A DNA stretch of 5,514 nt from JAQUCI01 sp034932685 (GCA_034932685.1 JAYFOM010000025.1:1-5514), one strand, 5' to 3'. Shown: positions 1 through 5,160, counted from the stretch's first letter. The notes: generated by a model from the sequence alone, not told the origin. A program made the numbers and translations.

Positions 1-8
1 ACCAGAAG

Positions 9-32
9 AAAAGTAGAGGAAACTCTACTTTT
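9..32. terminator. Bidirectional intrinsic terminator overlapping the MATE stop codon
   Basis: A perfect 10-bp inverted repeat (AAAAGTAGAG at 9-18, CTCTACTTTT at 23-32) closes a 4-base loop. On the minus strand it ends the transporter transcript and is followed by a T/C-rich tail; the transporter's TAG stop (27-25) sits inside the stem. On the plus strand the stem is followed by a five-T run (29-33), so it could also terminate a converging gene lying just left of the window. That left neighbour is inferred, not seen. The stem is short and only moderately GC-rich, so efficiency is uncertain. Confidence 0.7.
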
Positions 33-1380
33 TATGTCTAAACTCTTTCAGTAACACAGCACCAATCGGGATGGTGATCAAGAAAGTTAGGGTGTTGGCT
101 AATGGAATAGTCATTTGGATTGCTTGCATTCCGATATACTGAGGTAAGATCAGAACGATTGGAATGAAGAATAAACCTTGTTGGGCTATTGAAATAATTG
201 TGGCATACAAACTCTTACCCGTAGCTTGACTTGTCATATTACATGCGATAGTCCATGATAAGAAAGGTATTGATAGGGCATAATAGCGAAGCGCTTGTGA
301 GCCAATCAAGATGACTTCAGGATCATTGCGTCTAAATATCGCAATGATCTCTGGCGCGAATATATAAGCCAGCGAAGAAACAAGAATGAAGATCAGAGTG
401 ACTGTCTTCACAAAAAACCAAAATCCATCTTTTACCCGTTGATATTCTTTAGCGCCGTAATTATAACCACAGACTGGTTGATATCCTTGACCTAAGCCAA
501 GAGAGGTTGAGAAGATAAACATATAAATACGAGATACAATTGACATCGAAGCGATCAATGAATCACCATAAACACGTGCTTGGGTATTAAGTAATACTGA
601 TGATAGTGATGCCAAGCCTTGGCGATAAAACGCAGGTAAACCAACACGAATGATCTCACCTAGGATATTAGCACTTAAGCGAATATCTTTGAATCTGATT
701 CTGATTAAACTATCTTTATCATTGATCATGTTAAATAATATAATAAAACTCACTAACTGACTTATTATGGTTGCTAAAGCGGCGCCTGAGGTTTCCATAT
801 TAAACCCAAAGATAAATATTGGATCAAGAATAATATTTAATACAGCGCCGATAGTAATACCAATCATTGATTTAAAGGCATTACCTTGAGAACGCAGTAG
901 ATTATTAAGGGTAAAAGCAGCCGCCATATACGGAGCACCAATTAGAATAAATAAACCATAACTATGAGCATAAGGGAATATGGTAGAAGTTGCTCCAAGC
1001 AACATGATCAAATCATTTAAAAAGAAAAGTCCAAAGATGGCCAATATACTACCAGCAAGTAAAGAAAAATAAAAAGCGGTAGAAGCTACTTGTTGGGCTT
1101 CAATATTTTTCTTTGCGCCAAGATATCGTGATACAGTACTACCACCACCAGCACCAAATAAAAACCCAATCGCTTGAATCATTGACATTAAAGGAAAGAT
1201 AATTCCAACAGCACCTGATGCTGCAGTTGATAATTGTGATACAAAATAAGTATCAGCCATATTGTAAATCGCTGATATCATCATCGCAACGACGGTTGGT
1301 ATTGCCATCTTCATGATCAACTTATCTACAGGGGTTTTTATCATCATTTCATGGCGTTGTTCTTGTTGGGTGTTTGTCAT
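25..1380 (-). CDS. MATE-family multidrug/toxin efflux transporter
   Basis: Integral membrane antiporter of the MATE superfamily (MepA/NorM/DinF relatives), which exports cationic drugs or metabolites using a Na+ or H+ gradient. The 451-residue product has the usual family length and about 12 hydrophobic segments. Visible family signatures are the N-terminal MADTYFV segment (about residues 41-47), RYLGAKK (85-91), NIILDPIFIF (182-191) closing the first six-helix half, and GLGQGYQPVCGYNYGA (295-310) in the second half. The start at 1380 is preferred over an in-frame ATG at 1389, because the purine-rich AGAAAG (1395-1390) lies 9 bases before 1380 but directly abuts 1389. It is transcribed divergently from the Crp/Fnr-type regulator, which probably controls it. 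The substrate cannot be told from sequence. The family call is very secure; the exact subfamily is less so. Confidence 0.95.
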   Translation of the reverse strand: MTNTQQEQRHEMMIKTPVDKLIMKMAIPTVVAMMISAIYNMADTYFVSQLSTAASGAVGIIFPLMSMIQAIGFLFGAGGGSTVSRYLGAKKNIEAQQVASTAFYFSLLAGSILAIFGLFFLNDLIMLLGATSTIFPYAHSYGLFILIGAPYMAAAFTLNNLLRSQGNAFKSMIGITIGAVLNIILDPIFIFGFNMETSGAALATIISQLVSFIILFNMINDKDSLIRIRFKDIRLSANILGEIIRVGLPAFYRQGLASLSSVLLNTQARVYGDSLIASMSIVSRIYMFIFSTSLGLGQGYQPVCGYNYGAKEYQRVKDGFWFFVKTVTLIFILVSSLAYIFAPEIIAIFRRNDPEVILIGSQALRYYALSIPFLSWTIACNMTSQATGKSLYATIISIAQQGLFFIPIVLILPQYIGMQAIQMTIPLANTLTFLITIPIGAVLLKEFRHKK

Positions 1381-1389
1381 ATATACCAT

Positions 1390-1395
1390 CTTTCT
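1390..1395 (-). promoter_or_regulatory. Ribosome binding site deciding the MATE start
   Basis: AGAAAG on the minus strand ends 9 bases before the ATG at 1380, a workable spacing, but is immediately adjacent to the alternative ATG at 1389. This supports the shorter 451-residue product. Confidence 0.5.
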
Positions 1396-1399
1396 AAAC

Positions 1400-1412
1400 T
1401 ACATGTCATGTA
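1400..1412. promoter_or_regulatory. Palindrome TACATG-T-CATGTA at the MATE start site
   Basis: A perfect 6-1-6 inverted repeat covers the predicted MATE transcription start (about 1405) and touches its -10. It shares the ACATGT core with the palindrome at 1440-1453, and the two centres are about 40.5 bp apart, close to four helical turns. It could be a second operator for the neighbouring regulator or for another repressor. The function is inferred from position and symmetry only. Confidence 0.35.
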
Positions 1413-1417
1413 TTATA
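1405..1417 (-). promoter_or_regulatory. MATE promoter -10 (TATAAT) with no good -35
   Basis: A perfect TATAAT lies at 1417-1412 on the minus strand, placing the expected transcription start near 1405 and giving a leader of about 25 bases. At the usual 17-base spacing the -35 position (1440-1435) reads TATTTT, only 2 of 6 matches to TTGACA, and there is no TG extension. A perfect -10 with a missing -35 is typical of an activator-dependent promoter. An activator-type palindrome is correctly placed next to it. Confidence 0.6.
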
Positions 1418-1427
1418 ACTTACTTTG

Positions 1428-1463
1428 TTGTCTTAAAATATAACACATGTTACAATCTAGACA
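1428..1463 (+). promoter_or_regulatory. Promoter of the Crp/Fnr-type regulator (leaderless)
   Basis: TTGTCT (1428-1433, 4 of 6), a 17-base spacer and TACAAT (1451-1456, 5 of 6), with a TG dinucleotide one base before the -10 (extended -10). The predicted start is base 1463, one base before the ATG at 1464. No purine-rich ribosome site lies between promoter and start, so the mRNA is probably leaderless. The -10 overlaps the palindrome at 1440-1453, consistent with self-repression. Confidence 0.6.
1440..1453. promoter_or_regulatory. PrfA-box-like operator shared by the divergent promoters
   Basis: TAACA-CA-TGTTA (1441-1452) is a perfect 5-2-5 palindrome. It matches the Listeria PrfA box TTAACANNTGTTAA at every specified base except the outermost one on each side (A1440, C1453). 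Its centre (1446.5) lies 41.5 bases upstream of the predicted MATE start, and 22 bases separate the 14-bp box from the MATE -10. This is the spacing known for PrfA-activated promoters and class II Crp-type sites. It also overlaps the -10 of the regulator gene, where binding should repress. The likely ligand is the adjacent Crp/Fnr-type protein. Confidence 0.55.
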
Positions 1464-2156
1464 ATGAAGAACAAACCAAACAACCATGAATTTATCAGTA
1501 TTCGTCAAAAACGTGCACAAATAAGGCAAATGTTAGTTGTTTTTGATGGTATGAGTATCACAAAAACGATAAAGAAAAATGAGATCATTTATTTAGAAGG
1601 AGATCAAGCAAATAACTTTTATTATCTTAAAAAAGGCAAGGTTAAAACTTATGCAATTTTAAACAATGACACTGAAAAAGTACTATTGATATATGAAGAA
1701 GGTTCTATTTTTGGACTAAGTTCATTCTATACCCATGAAACAAGATTTACATCCGCGATGGCACTTGCGGAATGTGAGCTAGTAATTATCAATCAAAGCA
1801 TACTAGATGAGATCACTAGCAAATATCCCAAGATTATATACGCTTTAGCTGTGTTGTTAGCTCAAGATTTACAGATAATGACCAGACAAACAATTGCTGC
1901 CAGTGGTGATAAAGCGAATATACGGATAGCGCGATATCTATTAAGAGAAATAAGAAGACATAAGATCGCAACAGATCAAGATATCAATATCATTAAAGTT
2001 ACACAAGATCAGGTTGCTAATCAATTTGGTTATTCCCGCGCAACGGCTAATCGTGTTTTAAGAAATATGGTTTTGAATAAACTAGTTAAGGTCGGTTATG
2101 GTTTCATTGAAGTAATAGATCAAGAAAGATTATATGAATATTGTCACACACATTAG
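1464..2156 (+). CDS. Crp/Fnr-superfamily transcriptional regulator
   Basis: Dimeric DNA-binding regulator of 230 residues, the usual length. A cyclic-nucleotide-binding-type beta-roll spans about 30-115 (IIYLEGDQANNFYYLKKGKV at 41-60). A dimerisation helix spans about 118-146 and a winged helix-turn-helix about 178-215. In the recognition helix, SRATANR (191-197) aligns with SRETVGR of E. coli Crp: both arginines are kept, but the glutamate is alanine, so the DNA site should differ from TGTGA. The phosphate-binding Arg-Ser pair of Crp aligns with Thr-Ser (96-97), so cAMP binding is doubtful. Only two cysteines (104, 227) exist, which excludes an FNR-type Fe-S cluster. It faces the MATE gene across a short shared control region and probably activates it. 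An alternative start at 1530, behind a poorly spaced AAGG, would remove 22 residues. Confidence 0.9.
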   Translation: MKNKPNNHEFISIRQKRAQIRQMLVVFDGMSITKTIKKNEIIYLEGDQANNFYYLKKGKVKTYAILNNDTEKVLLIYEEGSIFGLSSFYTHETRFTSAMALAECELVIINQSILDEITSKYPKIIYALAVLLAQDLQIMTRQTIAASGDKANIRIARYLLREIRRHKIATDQDINIIKVTQDQVANQFGYSRATANRVLRNMVLNKLVKVGYGFIEVIDQERLYEYCHTH

Positions 2157-2242
2157 AAACTGTAATCAAATAAAACTATTAAAATAACAAAAAACATAGA
2201 TATTAATATTGATAACGCTATTAATAATCATCATAATAGTGA
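2157..2242. other. Gene-free AT-rich stretch after the regulator
   Basis: No coding region and no GC-containing terminator is visible after the regulator's stop. The stretch is extremely AT-rich and dense in A and T tracts. It contains overlapping inverted repeats: TATTAAT/ATTAATA (2201-2207/2220-2226) and TAATCA-N9-TGATTA (2225-2230/2240-2245). The latter reaches into the -35 box of the next promoter. These fit operator or UP-element DNA better than RNA structure. Confidence 0.5.
2207..2226. promoter_or_regulatory. LacI-family-like operator with central CG
   Basis: TATTGATAACGCTATTAATA is a 20-bp imperfect palindrome centred on CG, with 8 of 10 base pairs symmetric. A central CG in an even-length palindrome is typical of LacI/CcpA-family operators. 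Against the CcpA cre consensus TGWAARCGYTWNCW, positions 2210-2223 have two mismatches. It lies just upstream of the -35 at 2243. The regulator is unknown and function is inferred. Confidence 0.3.
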
Positions 2243-2278
2243 TTAACAATAAATAATGACAGTGATAAAATTTAATTA
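2243..2278 (+). promoter_or_regulatory. Promoter of the small membrane protein gene
   Basis: TTAACA (2243-2248, 5 of 6), a 17-base spacer and TAAAAT (2266-2271, 5 of 6), with a TG dinucleotide one base before the -10. This is the best consensus promoter in the window. Predicted start is near 2278, giving a leader of about 102 bases. Confidence 0.65.
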
Positions 2279-2379
2279 GGAAAAAATATGTGATAATTGT
2301 CTGTAAAGTCCGTGGATCTATGGTGTTTATCCAGAAGTCTGTAGATTTTTGACTGAACTCTATTAGAGAGGCTATTAGT
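2278..2379 (+). other. Approx. 102-base 5' leader of the small membrane protein mRNA
   Basis: The leader can form TGGAT/ATCCA (2313-2317 with 2329-2333) or, using overlapping bases, ATCTA/TAGAT (2316-2320 with 2342-2346). The second helix is followed directly by a T run (2346-2350). The two pairings exclude each other, so a switch is conceivable, but both helices are only 5 bp. No known riboswitch class is recognised. Confidence 0.25.
2366..2371 (+). promoter_or_regulatory. Ribosome binding site GAGAGG
   Basis: GAGAGG lies 8 bases before the ATG at 2380. It supports this small unrecognised reading frame as a translated gene. Confidence 0.6.
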
Positions 2380-2724
2380 ATGTTAGGACTATTTAAAAAT
2401 ACTATTGCTTTAATAAGATATAAGGAATGCTATGACGCTTATTGTGATGAAAGGAAATTAAACTCTACATCCAGAAGTTATTATTGCGATACTCAAGAAT
2501 ATAAAATTGATTTCATGGTTAATCTATTTGCTTTTTCTTACAAATACGCTGTAGGATTTGGTGTATTTTTGGATAATTTAATCAATAGGCACTTACATGT
2601 CAACTATAATAGTTTTATTTTAGAGGTTTTAGTTAGGGTAATAATAACTGTGTTTATCTCTCTTTTGATTGAAGTACTATCAATCAGAATGTTTATTAAA
2701 ACTGCTTATAAAGCAAAAATATAG
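2380..2724 (+). CDS. Small hypothetical membrane protein
   Basis: I do not recognise this 114-residue protein. Residues 1-45 are polar and hold three cysteines (17, 22, 36) spaced irregularly, not as a metal-binding motif. Residues about 46-65 form a moderately hydrophobic, aromatic-rich stretch. Residues about 79-106 form a clear transmembrane helix (VRVIITVFISLLIEVLSI, 85-102), followed by a basic tail (K107, K111, K113) that suggests a cytoplasmic C-terminus. There is no signal peptide. It is a credible gene: it has its own consensus promoter (2243-2271), a GAGAGG ribosome site 8 bases upstream and a strong terminator 76 bases downstream, so it is probably monocistronic. Possible roles such as small membrane regulator, immunity protein or transporter accessory cannot be separated from the sequence. 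Confidence 0.7.
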   Translation: MLGLFKNTIALIRYKECYDAYCDERKLNSTSRSYYCDTQEYKIDFMVNLFAFSYKYAVGFGVFLDNLINRHLHVNYNSFILEVLVRVIITVFISLLIEVLSIRMFIKTAYKAKI

Positions 2725-2800
2725 GATGTGTTCAACTAATGGATCGATAAGGGTGAAATATAACATCGTATTGTCAAAAGATAGCAGATACTTCTAAGAG

Positions 2801-2851
2801 CGCATTGTAAGCCTTATTCAATAGATTTTGAGTAAGGCTTTGTTTTGCGTT
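2801..2851 (+). terminator. Intrinsic terminator of the small membrane protein gene
   Basis: A 13-bp hairpin pairs 2809-2821 (AAGCCTTATTCAA) with 2828-2840 (TTGAGTAAGGCTT), with one G-T wobble and a 6-base loop. It is followed by the T-rich tail TTTGTTTTGCGTT (2839-2851). An outer CGCA/TGCG pair (2801-2804 with 2846-2849) could extend it. It separates the small gene from the downstream operon. Confidence 0.85.
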
Positions 2852-2925
2852 ACTGATAATACAAAAACCTTCTTAAGTAAGCTTGTTGGTTTGTAGAATG
2901 AGAATATTTGACTATTTACTGATGA

Positions 2926-2961
2926 TTGTAATGATGTATCCTGAATGTTACAATCTGGTCA
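2926..2961 (+). promoter_or_regulatory. Promoter of the hydrolase-lipoprotein operon
   Basis: TTGTAA (2926-2931, 4 of 6), a 17-base spacer and TACAAT (2949-2954, 5 of 6), with an extended TG. Predicted start is near 2961. The 12 bases ATGTTACAATCT (2945-2956) are identical to those at the regulator's own promoter (1447-1458). Only one half-site (TGTTA) of the palindrome found there is present here. Confidence 0.55.
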
Positions 2962-3032
2962 TAATATAAATGAGAAAAATGAAGGCTATAAACAAGAAAA
3001 CCATTTATGAACATTTATATGTTTGGCTACGT

Positions 3033-3053
3033 TGGTTGATGTTATGATAACCA
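3033..3053. promoter_or_regulatory. TGGTT-N11-AACCA inverted repeat in the operon leader
   Basis: A 21-base dyad lies about 70-90 bases downstream of the predicted start. As RNA it forms a 7-bp hairpin (TGGTT and AT pairing with AT and AACCA, with one bulged G3038 and a 6-base loop). As DNA it could be an operator. It has no T tail, so it is not a terminator. Confidence 0.3.
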
Positions 3054-3094
3054 TAGTTGATGATAAAAAGTTCGTATTTATTTAGTTATTTATT

Positions 3095-3101
3095 GGAGGA
3101 G
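3095..3101 (+). promoter_or_regulatory. Strong ribosome binding site GGAGGAG deciding the hydrolase start
   Basis: GGAGG (3095-3099) ends 5 bases before ATG 3105, near-ideal spacing. A longer in-frame reading from TTG 3057 would translate through this site and has no ribosome site of its own, so ATG 3105 is the start. Confidence 0.85.
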
Positions 3102-3104
3102 AAA

Positions 3105-5141
3105 ATGGATTATAGTTGGTATTTAAAAACAACTTACGCTTCTTGGTTAGGTAAACTGATCGGTATTCGTTTAGGAGCTCCAGTTGAAAACTGGACACAC
3201 AGTATGATCAAGGAAAAATATGGCGAAGTTAATGATTATTTAGTTGATTATGATATCTTTGCGGCTGATGATGATAGTAATGGTCCACTGTTTTTTGTAA
3301 GAGCGTTACTAGATCATGACCCATTTAACATAAAAGCAGAGGATATTGGCAATACAATACTAAACTATCTACAAGAGTATCATGGCTTTTTTTGGTGGGG
3401 TGGCGTTGGTGTGTCAACTGAACATACGGCTTATGAAAACTTAAAAAACGGATTTAATGCCCCTTTAAGCGGTAGTAAAGAAACTAATGGTATTGTTTTA
3501 GCTGAGCAGATTGGCGGACAGATTTTTAGTGATTGTTGGGGTTATGTTAGTGGTAATGATCCTTTATTAGCTAAAGAGTTGGCAATCAAAGCAGCTTCAG
3601 TAACGCATGATGAAAACGGTATTCAAGGTGCGATCTTTGTGGCTGTGGCGACATGTCTTGCTTATGAAATGAATGATAGTATCAAGATCATCAAAGCAAC
3701 GCTCAAGTATCTTGATCACAATATGGAATATTCGCAAGTAGTGAATGATATCATCAGGTTTTATTATGAGAATCCAAGTGATTGGCATGAATGCTTAACA
3801 TACATTCATCAAAATTATGGTTATGATAAATATGCTGGAATATGCCATATTATTCCCAATACAGCCATTATGATAATGGCGCTTTGTTATGGTGAAAATG
3901 ATTTTAGCAATACTTTAACAATGTTATGTGAATGCGGTTGGGATACTGATTGTAATTGTGGCAATGTTGGTAGCATCATGGGAGCGATGGTTAAGCTTGA
4001 AGGAATCGATTCAAAATGGCTTTTACCCTTAAATGATACTTTAATCTGTTCAAGTATGATTGGATATCTTAATAACACAACCATCTCAAATAGTACGCGA
4101 TTGTTTACTGATTTAGCATTTATCTTAAAAAATAAAGCAGATCTTATTCCGGATTATGATCAATACGATTTTCACTTACCATATGCGACCAATGGTTTTA
4201 GAGGGATAAATGCTTTGTTAAGTACTGAATCAGATATGTTAAAAGTTCAACCACAACAATTAACAGATATTACTATATATAAGTATAGTTATTTTTTGCC
4301 GGGTACTATTTATGATACTAGATATGAACCATCTTTTTCACCAATACTTTACCCAAATGAAACTGTGAGTTTTACAGTTAAAACAGAATCAACAATAACG
4401 GTTCAGCTATTTGTTAAGGATAGTAATGGTATTAGCTATCAATCATTACCTGAAATAATTACTGATCAAAAAGTGATTAATTATCAAATTCCATCAGAGA
4501 TAGAAGGGGTTATTTGTGAGTTTGGTATTCATCAAACAGGGGTAACAAGCCTTGATCCTTGGTATATTAAAAAGATTGAAATTGATAAAACACCAAAATT
4601 CAAGATTAATTTCAGTAATCATCCATGGGATGATTATGGTGAAGTATTTGGTGGTGGTAAGCTTAGAGCGTTACGGGGTTGGGTTGTTCATAGTGGCAAG
4701 TGGGACAGTAATGATGAAGGTTTAGTTGGAATTAGTCTTAAAGATAGTAGTGCTTTTATCATCAGTGGTGATCCTAATGTTGTTGATTATTCATTACAGA
4801 TTGCGATGTGTCCACAAGATGGCTATGACCACTATGTTGTTTTTAATTGTAAAGGAAACATGCACTATAATGCGATTGGCTTTTGTGAAGGAGGCATTAA
4901 AGTCATTGAAAAAGACGTTGAAGTGAAAACGCTTTCTTTCATACCTTGTCAGTGGCGTTTTCACAAAAATTACATATTGAAAATGACAATTAAGAATGGT
5001 ATCATGAATGCGATGATACATGAATTAGGTCTTAATATCGAAACCGCTTACAACATTAACGATGCCGGTCTTTATGGCTTCTTACTAAAAGATGGGAGTA
5101 GTTGTTTAATAACTGGTTTTGAATTGGCTTGTCCAATTTAA
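3105..5141 (+). CDS. ADP-ribosylglycohydrolase-family protein with long C-terminal beta-rich region
   Basis: Predicted cytoplasmic, Mg2+-dependent hydrolase of the ADP-ribosylglycohydrolase (ARH/DraG, PF03747-type) family, which cleaves N- or O-glycosidic bonds of ADP-ribosyl compounds. The product has 678 residues and no signal peptide. The catalytic domain spans about 8-345. Metal motif one is DDDS (55-58, family TDDT). GGVGVSTEHTAY (99-110) and SVTHDENG (165-172) follow, and metal motif two is GWDTDCN (278-284), where family members often have DTDT or DTDS and this protein has Cys283. Residues about 385-495 look like a beta-rich linker domain. Residues about 515-678 look like a concanavalin/laminin-G or DUF1080-like sandwich, which makes the protein about twice the length of simple family members. 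The lipoprotein gene follows after 19 bases. The true substrate is unknown; a nucleoside or ribosyl derivative is inferred from the operon. Confidence 0.88.
   Translation: MDYSWYLKTTYASWLGKLIGIRLGAPVENWTHSMIKEKYGEVNDYLVDYDIFAADDDSNGPLFFVRALLDHDPFNIKAEDIGNTILNYLQEYHGFFWWGGVGVSTEHTAYENLKNGFNAPLSGSKETNGIVLAEQIGGQIFSDCWGYVSGNDPLLAKELAIKAASVTHDENGIQGAIFVAVATCLAYEMNDSIKIIKATLKYLDHNMEYSQVVNDIIRFYYENPSDWHECLTYIHQNYGYDKYAGICHIIPNTAIMIMALCYGENDFSNTLTMLCECGWDTDCNCGNVGSIMGAMVKLEGIDSKWLLPLNDTLICSSMIGYLNNTTISNSTRLFTDLAFILKNKADLIPDYDQYDFHLPYATNGFRGINALLSTESDMLKVQPQQLTDITIYKYSYFLPGTIYDTRYEPSFSPILYPNETVSFTVKTESTITVQLFVKDSNGISYQSLPEIITDQKVINYQIPSEIEGVICEFGIHQTGVTSLDPWYIKKIEIDKTPKFKINFSNHPWDDYGEVFGGGKLRALRGWVVHSGKWDSNDEGLVGISLKDSSAFIISGDPNVVDYSLQIAMCPQDGYDHYVVFNCKGNMHYNAIGFCEGGIKVIEKDVEVKTLSFIPCQWRFHKNYILKMTIKNGIMNAMIHELGLNIETAYNINDAGLYGFLLKDGSSCLITGFELACPI
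4924..4937. promoter_or_regulatory. cre-like catabolite control element inside the hydrolase gene
   Basis: TGAAAACGCTTTCT matches the CcpA consensus TGWAARCGYTWNCW at every position. It lies in codons 607-611 of the hydrolase, about 220 bases before the lipoprotein gene. In Bacilli, cre sites inside coding regions can act as CcpA roadblocks to transcription. Whether this organism has CcpA is not known from the window. Confidence 0.4.
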
Positions 5142-5147
5142 ATAAAA

Positions 5148-5154
5148 AAAGGAG
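5148..5154 (+). promoter_or_regulatory. Ribosome binding site AAAGGAG of the lipoprotein gene
   Basis: AAAGGAG ends 6 bases before ATG 5161, close to optimal. It lies in the 19-base gap after the hydrolase stop, which contains no terminator, so the two genes are co-transcribed. Confidence 0.8.
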
Positions 5155-5160
5155 ATTAAA

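Larger units (their letters stand above)
2725..3104. other. 380-base intergenic region: terminator, promoter and leader
   Basis: No convincing gene is present. Bases 2725-2800 form the 3' untranslated part of the small gene, 2801-2851 a strong terminator, 2926-2961 a promoter and 2961-3104 the leader of the hydrolase operon. Nothing recognisable was found at 2852-2925. The only candidate frame, 2726-2797 (23 codons), has no ribosome site and resembles nothing known. Confidence 0.6.

Noticed and set aside
1381..1389. MATE start at ATG 1389 (454 residues)
   Set aside because: The only purine-rich element (AGAAAG, 1395-1390) directly abuts this ATG, whereas it is 9 bases from ATG 1380.
2201..2226. 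TATTAAT/ATTAATA inverted repeat as a terminator for the regulator
   Set aside because: The stem is entirely A-T with a 12-base loop and no following T run, so it would not terminate; it is better explained as operator DNA.
2726..2797. 23-codon frame just after the small membrane protein
   Set aside because: No ribosome site, no recognisable pattern, and it sits in the 3' untranslated part before the terminator.
2908..2936. TTGACT (2908-2913) as the operon -35
   Set aside because: No acceptable -10 lies 16-18 bases downstream; TTGTAA-17-TACAAT (2926-2954) fits better.
3057..3104. Upstream TTG start adding 16 residues to the hydrolase
   Set aside because: The extension would translate through the strong GGAGGAG ribosome site (3095-3101), has no ribosome site of its own, and does not look like the family N-terminus, which begins near MDYSWYLKTTYASWLGK.
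3597..4084. Antisense reading frames at 3597-3788 and 3887-4084
   Set aside because: They lie within the hydrolase catalytic domain, have no ribosome site and show no protein-like pattern; they are shadows of the real gene.
4726..5021. Overlapping frames at 4726-4926 (plus) and 4794-5021 (minus)
   Set aside because: Both lie inside the hydrolase C-terminal region in other frames, with low-complexity translations and no start signals.
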